Assembly (NCBI GenBank): GCA_902806365.1
Contig: CADCWJ010000386.1
Coordinates: forward strand, 1 to 7,686
Source: an uncultured Thermomicrobiales bacterium
GTDB lineage: Bacteria > Chloroflexota > Chloroflexia > Thermomicrobiales > UBA6265
Length of the DNA: 7,686 nt
Reading direction: 5' to 3'
Positions 1-4,520 of the stretch are shown piece after piece. Each line of letters opens with the position of its first letter. Positions within the stretch are counted from its first letter, which is position 1. The notes under the pieces were generated by a model, which had not been told where the DNA came from, did no database searches, and worked only from the letters and a program-made list of their open reading frames with translations. The position numbers were made by a program, and so were the translations under genes.

Positions 1-247
1 CCCGGGACCGTCACCGTCATCTCCCGAACGCGCCGTCGGGCGCTGACGCCAGACAGTTGAACGCCCTCGCCCGCCGTGACGCCTAGAGCCTCGGCCTGAC
101 TTCGGCTGCCCTGGTCCAAACGAGCGATTCCATTCATCCAGAGCCACCGGGTCGTGTGCGTCGCTGGCTAGGGGCGAGATGATGGACTGGCTCAACCAAA
201 AAGCTGGAGCGCTTTAGGACGTCGCACCAGTTGCTCTCGGGGTCCCA

Positions 248-262
248 TCCGTATTTTTACGG
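248..262. promoter_or_regulatory. Candidate operator, copy 1 of a 15-bp repeat
   Basis: The sequence TCCGTATTTTTACGG is a near-palindrome: arms CCGTA and TACGG around TTTT. In this copy the arms extend by one more pair (T248 with A263). An identical 15-mer lies 47 bp downstream. Perfect duplication of a palindrome upstream of a gene is typical of a binding site for a dimeric transcription factor. The regulator is not identified. Confidence 0.5.
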
Positions 263-267
263 AGTCC

Positions 268-283
268 CCTTGCCGGCTCAAGG
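268..283 (+). other. Small inverted repeat between the two operator copies
   Basis: CCTTG (268-272) and CAAGG (279-283) form a 5-bp inverted repeat around a 6-nt centre, lying between the two operator-like repeats. It is short and may be chance; it is recorded because of its position. Confidence 0.25.
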
Positions 284-294
284 CCGGGCAGGGT

Positions 295-309
295 TCCGTA
301 TTTTTACGG
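295..309. promoter_or_regulatory. Candidate operator, copy 2 of a 15-bp repeat
   Basis: This is an exact second copy of TCCGTATTTTTACGG, about 140 bp upstream of the TTG start of the SH3b gene. The 47-bp offset from copy 1 is about 4.5 helical turns. The sequences around the two copies differ, so the identity is confined to the motif rather than reflecting a larger duplication. It sits immediately upstream of a -10-like TAATTT (322-327), a position where a bound protein could influence transcription; that last point is inference. Confidence 0.5.
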
Positions 310-335
310 TACCGGACGACCTAATTTTGGCCCAA

Positions 336-347
336 GATATCGATATC
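336..347. promoter_or_regulatory. 12-bp perfect palindrome GATATCGATATC
   Basis: The 12 bases read the same on both strands and consist of two overlapping GATATC palindromes sharing the central ATCGAT. It lies about 100 bp upstream of the SH3b start, downstream of the twin repeats. It may be another protein-binding site; no family can be assigned from sequence alone. Confidence 0.3.
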
Positions 348-367
348 GGACCCACGCCCCACCGGCG

Positions 368-383
368 AGAACCACGGGGTTCT
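368..383 (+). other. Leader hairpin 1
   Basis: AGAACC (368-373) pairs perfectly with GGTTCT (378-383) around the loop ACGG. If transcription starts upstream of this point, it would form in the 5' untranslated region of the SH3b mRNA. No T tract follows, so it does not look like a terminator. Confidence 0.35.
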
Positions 384-407
384 TGGGCCGCACTCCTACC
401 ATTGACC

Positions 408-422
408 GCCCGGCATCCGGGC
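408..422 (+). other. Leader hairpin 2, directly before the ribosome binding site
   Basis: GCCCGG (408-413) pairs with CCGGGC (417-422) around a 3-nt loop CAT. All six pairs are G-C. It ends 9 nt before the Shine-Dalgarno GAAAGG of the next gene, so it could affect mRNA stability or translation; no function is shown. Confidence 0.35.
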
Positions 423-431
423 CCATCGCAC

Positions 432-437
432 GAAAGG
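432..437 (+). promoter_or_regulatory. Ribosome binding site supporting a TTG start
   Basis: GAAAGG ends 9 nt before the TTG at 447-449. It supports this non-ATG start, which also gives a complete twin-arginine signal peptide with the arginines near the N-terminus. The same GAAAGG sequence serves the preferred start of the HIT gene. Confidence 0.6.
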
Positions 438-446
438 TACTGATCC

Positions 447-1181
447 TTGACTTCGGTTGATCGCATCACCAACACGCTCGCCACCACAACGTCACGCCGC
501 TCGATCCTCAAGTCCCTGGCCGGTGCCGGTGTAGCCGCGCTGGCGGTCGGCACGATCGGTCCGGCCGTCGCCAACCACACCTCGCAGACCTACACCGTCA
601 GCAGCAACGCCAACTTCCGCTCGGGGCCTGGCACGAGCTTCTCCATCATTTCGGTCATCTATAAAGGCGCCACGTTCCAGATCAACGGACAGGTCCAGAA
701 CGGCTACGCCGGCATCATTTTCAACGGCAAGTCCGGCTGGGTGCTGGCATCCCTGGTTGTGGCGGCAGGCTCGACCGGATCCGATCCGGTCATCACCGGT
801 ACGGCCTTCACCAGCTCCGCCGTCAACCTCCGCTCCGGTCCGGGCACCTCGTACGCGGTCCTGCGCGTCGTCTCCGGTGGCAGCAGGATTGGGACGAGCA
901 CCACGGTCAGGAACGGCTTCCGCTACGTGTCCCACAACGGCCTCGCCGGCTGGATGGCTGACGCCTACATCTCCTTCACCAGCCACGAAGGCCCGGTGCC
1001 GGCTTACATGACCACGACGGCGGCGGTGAACTTTCGGACGGAGCCGAGCACATCGTCGGCAATCATCCAGGTCATCCCGGCCGGGGCCAGGGTTGTCCCC
1101 AATGGCGCGCTGAGCAACAACTTCGCCCAGGTGACGTACAACGGCAAGCAAGGATGGGTCTCCACGGCCTATCTCAAGTAG
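447..1181 (+). CDS. Tat-exported protein with three SH3b domains
   Basis: A 244-aa protein predicted to act outside the cytoplasmic membrane. Residues 16-36 form a twin-arginine signal (SRRSILKSLAGAGVAALAVG follows the pattern S-R-R-x-I-L-K plus a hydrophobic stretch), with likely cleavage after AVA at about residue 42. The mature part is three bacterial SH3 (SH3b) repeats at about 48-105, 118-180 and 187-244. Each has the typical N-(F/L)-R-(S/T)-x-P-(G/S)-T-S opening and a closing G-W-(V/M)-x-x-x-(Y/L) segment (VNLRSGPGTSYAV and GWMADAYI in repeat 2). SH3b domains usually bind cell-wall peptides and accompany a hydrolase domain, but here no catalytic domain is present. It appears monocistronic: a long leader lies upstream and hairpins follow. 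The domain call and export are well supported; the ligand and role are unknown, and cell-surface or envelope binding is inference. Confidence 0.9.
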   Translation: MTSVDRITNTLATTTSRRSILKSLAGAGVAALAVGTIGPAVANHTSQTYTVSSNANFRSGPGTSFSIISVIYKGATFQINGQVQNGYAGIIFNGKSGWVLASLVVAAGSTGSDPVITGTAFTSSAVNLRSGPGTSYAVLRVVSGGSRIGTSTTVRNGFRYVSHNGLAGWMADAYISFTSHEGPVPAYMTTTAAVNFRTEPSTSSAIIQVIPAGARVVPNGALSNNFAQVTYNGKQGWVSTAYLK

Positions 1182-1200
1182 TCGATGCTGACAGGGCAGC

Positions 1201-1227
1201 GCCGGGGTGGTGACGCGTCACCCCGGC
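1201..1227 (+). terminator. GC-rich hairpin after the SH3b gene, possible terminator
   Basis: GCCGGGGTG (1201-1209) pairs perfectly with CACCCCGGC (1219-1227), 19 nt after the stop codon. The centre also contains a 14-bp perfect palindrome, GGTGACGCGTCACC (1209-1222). No T tract follows, so it is either a U-less terminator or an mRNA 3'-end stabiliser. The palindrome could also be a protein-binding site. Confidence 0.45.
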
Positions 1228-1302
1228 CGGCGTCCGGATCCGGCCCTTCCAGGCACACTGAGACCCGTTGATCGCCGCCCGTCCTGAGTCTGATTCGTGC
1301 CC

Positions 1303-1336
1303 GACCGCGGCTCGCAATACCCTGTGAGCCGCGGTC
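1303..1336 (+). terminator. Stem-loop terminator candidate upstream of the S51 peptidase gene
   Basis: GACCGCGGCTC (1303-1313) pairs over all 11 bases with GAGCCGCGGTC (1326-1336). Two further pairs (one G-U) can form inward, leaving an 8-nt loop. A T-rich stretch follows (ATTCGTTCCGTTTTGT, with TTTT at 1347-1350), which makes it a better intrinsic terminator candidate than the hairpin at 1201-1227. It would end transcription from the SH3b gene before the peptidase gene. Confidence 0.5.
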
Positions 1337-1529
1337 ATTCGTTCCGTTTTGTCCTGGGGCAAGCATGCGTCAAATCGGCCTTTGTCACATCGGCCAGCAA
1401 CCCGCGCTACTATGCGGCCACGCGGTCAACGCGACTCGCCGTCGTTTGACCCGAACTATCCCCTATCCTGGGTAAGGCGAATCCCGCTAGCCCCTGCCGT
1501 TCCGCTGTTTTCGTCAGGCGAGGTGTCCG

Positions 1530-2261
1530 ATGGCAAACACAGCTGTCTTTCTCATAGGTGGTGGCTGGACAGCAGACGCCTACCCGCGCACCTATGGCCC
1601 GTTCGTGCAAGCTGCCACCGTGGGCGGGCGGACGCGCATCGCGTGCGTCTTGCTTGACGACGCGCATCGGGACGACCTCTTTGGCATGGTGCAATTCGCG
1701 TTCAATGCGGCCGGCACGACGGACGTTTACCCGGTCTTCGTGTCGCCTGCGCGGCCGCTCCAGCGCGCCGACGTCGAGGGCGCAACCGGGATCTTTGTCG
1801 CTGGCGGCCATACCCCCGCCTATCACGACGCGATTGTCCCGTCCGCATCCGCCTGGATTCGGGAGCTGGTCGAAAGCGGTATCCCGTACGCCGGGAACTC
1901 GGCGGGAGCGATGATCGGGCCGGAGCGGGCAATTGCCGGTGGCTGGAGGATGACGCGCGCGGGCCAGCAGGTCGAGATCTGCTCGAAGGAGGTCAGCGAG
2001 GAGGTCGACGAACTCGATGTTCGACCCGGCCTTGGCCTGGTGCCGTTTTCGGTTGATCCTCACGCCGCGCAATATGGAACGCCGACACGGCTGCTCCACG
2101 CAATCGATGCTGGCCGGGTGGACGACGGATGGGCGATCGACGAGGACACTGTGCTGATCGTGCGAGATGGCGAGGTGTCGGTCGCTGGCCGTGGCGTTGC
2201 CTGGCATGTACGGAAGGTAGAAGGGGGCCTCACGGTGGAGATCCGACCCGCTCAGGATTAA
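1530..2261 (+). CDS. Peptidase S51 family protein (dipeptidase E / cyanophycinase type)
   Basis: A 243-aa protein with the fold and motifs of family S51 serine peptidases, which hydrolyse aspartyl dipeptides or the storage polymer cyanophycin. Visible motifs: an N-terminal strand and glycine turn (VFLIGGGW, 6-13); FVAGGHTPAYHD (89-100), matching the GG-x-T region; the nucleophile elbow GNSAGAM (122-128) with Ser124; and a downstream VDPHAAQYGTPTRLL segment (175-189) containing His178, the probable catalytic base region. Its length fits the PepE/CphB range. No signal peptide is seen, so it is probably cytoplasmic. The ATG is preceded by GAGG at 1520-1523. It sits alone between a terminator-like hairpin and a degraded region. 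Which substrate it uses cannot be told: there is no cyanophycin synthetase in the window, so a general isoaspartyl or aspartyl dipeptidase is as likely. Confidence 0.8.
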   Translation: MANTAVFLIGGGWTADAYPRTYGPFVQAATVGGRTRIACVLLDDAHRDDLFGMVQFAFNAAGTTDVYPVFVSPARPLQRADVEGATGIFVAGGHTPAYHDAIVPSASAWIRELVESGIPYAGNSAGAMIGPERAIAGGWRMTRAGQQVEICSKEVSEEVDELDVRPGLGLVPFSVDPHAAQYGTPTRLLHAIDAGRVDDGWAIDEDTVLIVRDGEVSVAGRGVAWHVRKVEGGLTVEIRPAQD

Positions 2262-2280
2262 TCTTCAGCGACGACGTGCA

Positions 2281-2622
2281 TCACCTCACGACCCCAGCGT
2301 CGGCGTCCCGGGCGAGCGCTTCCATCCGGTCGAACATGGACGTGCCGATGGCCCGCCTCTGCCGGGCGGGATGGACGCCGACCCCGAGCCAGGTGATCCG
2401 GGTCATGGGGTCAATCGACCAGGTGGCGAAGGCACTGGCGACCATCGTCCCGTGGTGCCGTGGCACGTGCCGTTGCTTGCGGTCGTACTGCTGGTCCTGG
2501 ACAAAGCCGAGCATCTCGGCCGGGGTAACCGGGGTCGGCAGCCGGTCCCAGCGCAGTCGACACAGAAAACGATCGCATGCTCCGGTCCAGACCGCTACGA
2601 TCGTGTCATCTAGCTCTGCACC
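2281..2622 (-). pseudogene. GNAT acetyltransferase remnant, broken at both ends
   Basis: The minus frame is open for 113 codons and reads like a GNAT-family N-acetyltransferase: TIVAVW near the start (helix 1 region), TPVTPAEMLGFVQDQQYDRK, a central strand VASAFATWSID, then WLGVGVHPARQRRAIGTSMF, the acetyl-CoA-binding motif A, followed by a helix RMEALARDADAGVV. It stops right after that, so roughly the second half of a normal GNAT domain is missing. An in-frame TGA (2623-2625) sits upstream and the first in-frame ATG is only at 2514, inside the domain, so no proper N-terminus exists. The motif Q/R-x-x-G-x-G/A reads QRRAIG, with Ala at the first Gly. It converges on the S51 gene, 19 bp away. 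A pseudogene is the best reading; a short expressed fragment from the ATG at 2514 (77 aa) is possible but unlikely to be active. Confidence 0.6.
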
Positions 2623-2835
2623 TCAAGCTGAAGTCAGGATCACCAACCGGCTCCAGGTCGGAAGAGCTGGATGAAACAAGTGTTAATCCTCCAGACAAAA
2701 TGCCGTGGGTTCGAGTTCCATCCCCCGCTCCACTAAAGCCCCGATGAACTCAAAGAAAACGGCCATCCGCGCAAGGTGGCCGGCTATTGTGTTTCGGCGA
2801 CTGGATACCGTCGGACTTGGGTCGACTCGCCCGGC
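2623..2835. other. Non-coding remainder of the degraded region
   Basis: Apart from the tRNA-like fragment, no gene is supported here. A hairpin of CGGCCA (2760-2765) with TGGCCG (2777-2782) lies 27 bp after the tRNA-like CCA; two further pairs, one G-U, are possible inside. Base composition is more AT-rich than the surroundings between about 2670 and 2760, in keeping with a foreign or relict segment. Confidence 0.4.
2705..2732 (+). repeat. tRNA 3'-end fragment (T-arm, acceptor strand and CCA), possible attachment-site scar
   Basis: The 28 bases have exact tRNA geometry: a 5-nt T-stem strand (GTGGG, 2705-2709), a 7-nt T-loop TTCGAGT (2710-2716), the partner strand TCCAT (2717-2721, three Watson-Crick and two G-U pairs), a 7-nt acceptor strand CCCCCGC (2722-2728), discriminator T and CCA (2730-2732). 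The end CCCGCTCCA resembles tRNA-Gly genes. No matching 5' acceptor strand (GCGGGGG), D-arm or anticodon arm is found upstream, so this is not an intact tRNA. Integrating elements commonly use the 3' half of tRNA genes as attachment sites and leave such copies behind; that origin is inferred. No integrase is visible. Confidence 0.5.
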
Positions 2836-2994
2836 TCACTTGTCCGGGAGCAAATCGGCCCTGGCTCTCAGTTCGTCGATGCTCATCCCGGCGTCATCGA
2901 AGATCCATCGCGTCTTGCCGGTCGCCGGTTCACGTTCGGCGAAAACGTTTTTTTGAGCTTTCGTGGGGCGGCATGGATCAGACGCGGGGGGCAC
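2836..2994 (-). CDS. Small hypothetical protein (52 aa), possibly frameshifted at an A7 tract
   Basis: A minus-strand frame from GTG (2992-2994) to TGA (2836-2838). The C-terminal 35 residues look like a genuine protein: charged and regular, with TGKTRWIFDDAGMSIDELRA followed by a helix-like end LLPDK, and mostly G or C at third codon positions. No family is recognised. The start is doubtful: no Shine-Dalgarno precedes the GTG, and the first 15 residues look random. On the mRNA strand an A7 run (T7 at 2948-2954 on the + strand) lies exactly where the good-looking part begins. An ATG at 2972-2974 is in another frame and would enter this frame if the tract had one A fewer, giving a 45-aa protein starting MPPHESSKNVFAE. 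The reading is therefore either a decayed gene or one with an indel in the homopolymer. It lies just downstream of the YCII remnant in the same direction. Confidence 0.35.
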   Translation of the reverse strand: MPPASDPCRPTKAQKNVFAEREPATGKTRWIFDDAGMSIDELRARADLLPDK

Positions 2995-2997
2995 CGA

Positions 2998-3189
2998 TTA
3001 GGAGTCCGGGTCGCACATGATCTCCCGCACCTCCTGTGCAGACCGGCAGGCGACGGCGATCCTGGCCGCCCACTCCAGCGCCTCCTCGCGTGAGGGCACG
3101 TCGATGATCGAGAACCCGCCGATGACCGCCTTGGTCTCCGGGTATGGGCCATCGGTGATCGTTCCGCTCGAGCTGATGGGGCTGACTAC
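2998..3189 (-). pseudogene. YCII-related (DGPF domain) protein, C-terminal half only
   Basis: Reading leftward, the frame gives GTITDGPYPETKAVIGGFSI, then IDVPSREEALEWAARIAVAC and a final segment RSAQEVREIMCDPDS before TAA at 2998-3000. This is the C-terminal half of the small YCII/DGPF family: the DGP(F/Y)-x-ETK motif, the GGF-x-(I/V)-ID strand, the S-x-EEALEWAAR helix and the closing EVRE strand. The normal protein is about 110-130 aa and opens with a conserved M-x-Y-x-LLLY-type strand; that half is absent. Upstream in this frame the sequence runs into the end of the Fpg gene in another frame and shows no YCII-like residues. There is no start codon or ribosome binding site at a sensible place. 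The stop codon of fpg is only about 35 bp upstream. It is best read as a 5'-truncated relic. Confidence 0.65.
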
Positions 3190-3223
3190 AGCTCCGTTGT
3201 CCACCGATCGACACCCCGGACGA

Positions 3224-4063
3224 TCAGCCGGTGCGGAACTGGCAACGAGGGCAGAACGTCGTGCCGCGACCACCCACCACGATCTTCTGGAATGGTGTGC
3301 GACACCGTGGACAGCGGCCTCCGTCGCGGGACTTGCCGTAGGCTCGCAAGAAGCCGGCGTTCTCCCCAGCCTCTCCGTAGGGATTCTCGAACGAGGCGAA
3401 CGTGGTCCCCTGGCGCAGGATCGCCAATCGCAGGATGAGCCGGATTGCTTGCAGCAGGCGCCGAACCTGGTCGAGCGAGAGCGAGTTCGACGCCTGTTCC
3501 GGATGAATCCGGGTCCGGAACAGCGCTTCGTCGACATAAATATTGCCGAGTCCGGCGATCAGCGACTGGTCCAGCAACGCGTTCTTGATCTTTCCCGGAC
3601 GGCGTTGCAGTGTGTCGCGCAACACCGAGGCGGTCAGCCGTCGATCGAACGGTTCTGGTCCTAACCGGTTGGTCAGTCGAGCGACATCCTCCGCCGCCAC
3701 GATCGTCAGGCGCCCGAACTTTCGCTGATCGCCGAACCGGAGATCGACGCCGGACGACAGATGGATCGCGGCGTGCTGGAACCGGACGGGAGGGGAGTCG
3801 GCCGGCAGGATCAGGAGGCGTCCGGTCATCCTGAGATGGACGATCAGAAAGAGCCCGTTCGAGAGGCCGGCGATGAGATACTTGCCCCGGCGCGTGACGT
3901 TCAGGATCTCGACATTCCGGAGCACGCACAGCGGGTCGAGTCCCGGTATCCGGCATTCGAGCACGCCGCTGAAATCACCAAGCGTGACGTCGGTAATCGT
4001 CCGGCCGACGATCGCCGGTTCGAGCAGGGATCGGACGGTTTCGACTTCGGGTAGCTCTGGCAT
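3224..4063 (-). CDS. mutM: Formamidopyrimidine-DNA glycosylase (Fpg/MutM)
   Basis: A 279-aa base-excision repair enzyme that removes 8-oxoguanine and formamidopyrimidines and cleaves the abasic site. The start ATG at 4063 is fixed by MPELPEVETV: after Met removal Pro becomes the N-terminal nucleophile, followed by the catalytic Glu. The open frame extends 64 codons further upstream, but those cannot belong to the enzyme. Other marks: Lys61 in RRGKYL, HLRMTG (76-81), DQRKFG (112-117), the H2TH region with SLIAGLGNIYVDEALF (167-182), NPYGEAG before the C-terminal part, and a four-cysteine zinc finger (Cys251, 254, 271, 274) with the conserved Arg266 between the pairs. Length and all key residues are normal. 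Its promoter region is the 68-bp gap shared with the divergent HIT operon. Two truncated genes lie downstream on the same strand. Confidence 0.97.
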   Translation of the reverse strand: MPELPEVETVRSLLEPAIVGRTITDVTLGDFSGVLECRIPGLDPLCVLRNVEILNVTRRGKYLIAGLSNGLFLIVHLRMTGRLLILPADSPPVRFQHAAIHLSSGVDLRFGDQRKFGRLTIVAAEDVARLTNRLGPEPFDRRLTASVLRDTLQRRPGKIKNALLDQSLIAGLGNIYVDEALFRTRIHPEQASNSLSLDQVRRLLQAIRLILRLAILRQGTTFASFENPYGEAGENAGFLRAYGKSRDGGRCPRCRTPFQKIVVGGRGTTFCPRCQFRTG

Positions 4064-4070
4064 ACTCTTT

Positions 4071-4074
4071 CTCC
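4071..4074 (-). promoter_or_regulatory. Ribosome binding site of mutM
   Basis: On the minus strand GGAG (followed by AAAGAGT) lies 7 nt before the ATG at 4063. It supports the MPELPEVE start over the longer open frame that begins at 4255. Confidence 0.6.
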
Positions 4075-4117
4075 GAACGAGGCGGACCGATGCCCGTGGC
4101 TCGCGTTGACCCTGGGC

Positions 4118-4123
4118 GAAAGG
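4118..4123 (+). promoter_or_regulatory. Ribosome binding site deciding the HIT start
   Basis: GAAAGG ends 8 nt before the ATG at 4132. An upstream in-frame ATG at 4090 also has a fair site (GAGG, 4079-4082), so both starts are possible. The later one gives the usual N-terminus of the family. Confidence 0.5.
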
Positions 4124-4131
4124 CTCATTCG

Positions 4132-4485
4132 ATGACCGTACGTGATGACGAATGCATTTTCTGCACGATTGCCGCGGGGGAGTTGGGCACCCCGTTCCGG
4201 TACGAATCGGAGCACGTCGTCGCTTTCGACGATGTCGCTCCGCAGGCGCCGACACACATACTGGTGATCCCGCGCACGCATGTTCCGGATTTCGGAGCGC
4301 TTGGCGGCGAGCCTGCCCATCTGTTCGCCGAGCTGGTACGGGCGGTGAACAAGGTGGTGACGGATGGCGGGCTCTCCGAGACGGGCTTCCGGGTGCTCGT
4401 GAATGTGGGCAAGGACGCCGGGCAGACCGTCAATCATCTTCACCTTCACGTCCTTGGTGGCGGCAAGCTCGCACCGATGGGTTAG
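4132..4485 (+). CDS. HIT-family nucleotide-binding hydrolase (HINT/PKCI type)
   Basis: A 117-aa protein of the histidine-triad superfamily; HINT-type members hydrolyse nucleoside phosphoramidates such as AMP-lysine. Seen: an N-terminal Cys-x-x-Cys in ECIFCTIAAGE (residues 7-17), FDDVAPQAPTHILVIPR in the first half, a GFRVLVNVGKDAGQTVNH segment and the triad HLHLH with His102, His104 and His106, ending LGGGKLAPMG as in HINT proteins. The start at 4132 was chosen because family members begin just before the D/E-C-I-F-C motif and because GAAAGG stands 8 nt upstream. An ATG at 4090 would add 14 residues (MPVARVDPGR and so on) with no family resemblance. It is first in a + strand operon with the YqeY-like gene 35 nt downstream, and divergent from mutM. 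It is probably cytoplasmic; the physiological substrate is unknown. Confidence 0.93.
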   Translation: MTVRDDECIFCTIAAGELGTPFRYESEHVVAFDDVAPQAPTHILVIPRTHVPDFGALGGEPAHLFAELVRAVNKVVTDGGLSETGFRVLVNVGKDAGQTVNHLHLHVLGGGKLAPMG

Positions 4486-4503
4486 GGCCCGGAGATGCGT
4501 TTC

Positions 4504-4512
4504 AAGGAGAGG
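4504..4512 (+). promoter_or_regulatory. Strong Shine-Dalgarno for a GTG start
   Basis: AAGGAGAGG ends 8 nt before the GTG at 4521. It fixes the start of the YqeY-like gene, whose frame stays open much further upstream inside the HIT gene. Confidence 0.75.
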
Positions 4513-4520
4513 ATTCGCCG

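Larger units (their letters stand above)
1..446. other. Non-coding leader region upstream of the SH3b protein gene
   Basis: No convincing gene was found here. In + frame 1 an open stretch of 19 codons from the left edge ends with TGA at 58-60; it could be the tail of a gene entering from the left, but nothing in it is recognisable. The rest holds the regulatory-looking elements listed separately: twin palindromic repeats, a 12-bp palindrome and two hairpins. An AT-rich -10-like hexamer (TAATTT, 322-327) lies just after the second repeat, but no good -35 is visible at standard spacing, so the promoter is unresolved. Confidence 0.6.
1182..1529. other. Intergenic region with two strong hairpins
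   Basis: No gene is supported in these 348 bases. They contain the two hairpins listed separately, a direct repeat of ATCGGCC (1374-1380 and 1389-1395), and the Shine-Dalgarno GAGG (1520-1523) of the next gene. A promoter for the peptidase gene is expected in about 1380-1500. TTGTCA (1382-1387) and TACTAT (1408-1413) are present, but their 20-nt spacing is too long for a confident call. Confidence 0.6.

Noticed and set aside
231..443. A 70-codon + strand open frame ending just before the SH3b gene
   Set aside because: It begins with TTG without a ribosome binding site, runs across the twin operator-like repeats and hairpins, and shows no protein-like pattern.
492..1151. A long minus-strand open frame opposite the SH3b gene
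   Set aside because: It is a high-GC mirror of the coding strand with repetitive Arg/Gly/Asp composition and no domain motifs. The same holds for the long frames opposite the S51, mutM, YbeY and SDR genes.
1446..1469. Promoter TTGACC / TATCCT before the S51 gene
   Set aside because: The spacing is only 12 nt, too short for a sigma-70 type promoter.
2622..2732. A complete tRNA with a long variable arm covering the whole segment
   Set aside because: TGTTAATCC upstream resembles an Asn anticodon loop, but the flanking bases do not form an anticodon stem and no 5' acceptor strand complementary to CCCCCGC was found.
2948..2954. A programmed -1 frameshift site (A AAA AAC heptamer on the minus strand)
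   Set aside because: The heptamer is in register, but a -1 shift leads into a frame that stops after a few codons, so it gives no sensible product. An indel is the simpler reading.
4064..4255. A 64-codon upstream extension of the mutM frame
   Set aside because: Fpg requires Pro directly after the start Met as catalytic nucleophile, and a Shine-Dalgarno precedes the ATG at 4063. The extension overlaps the divergent HIT gene.
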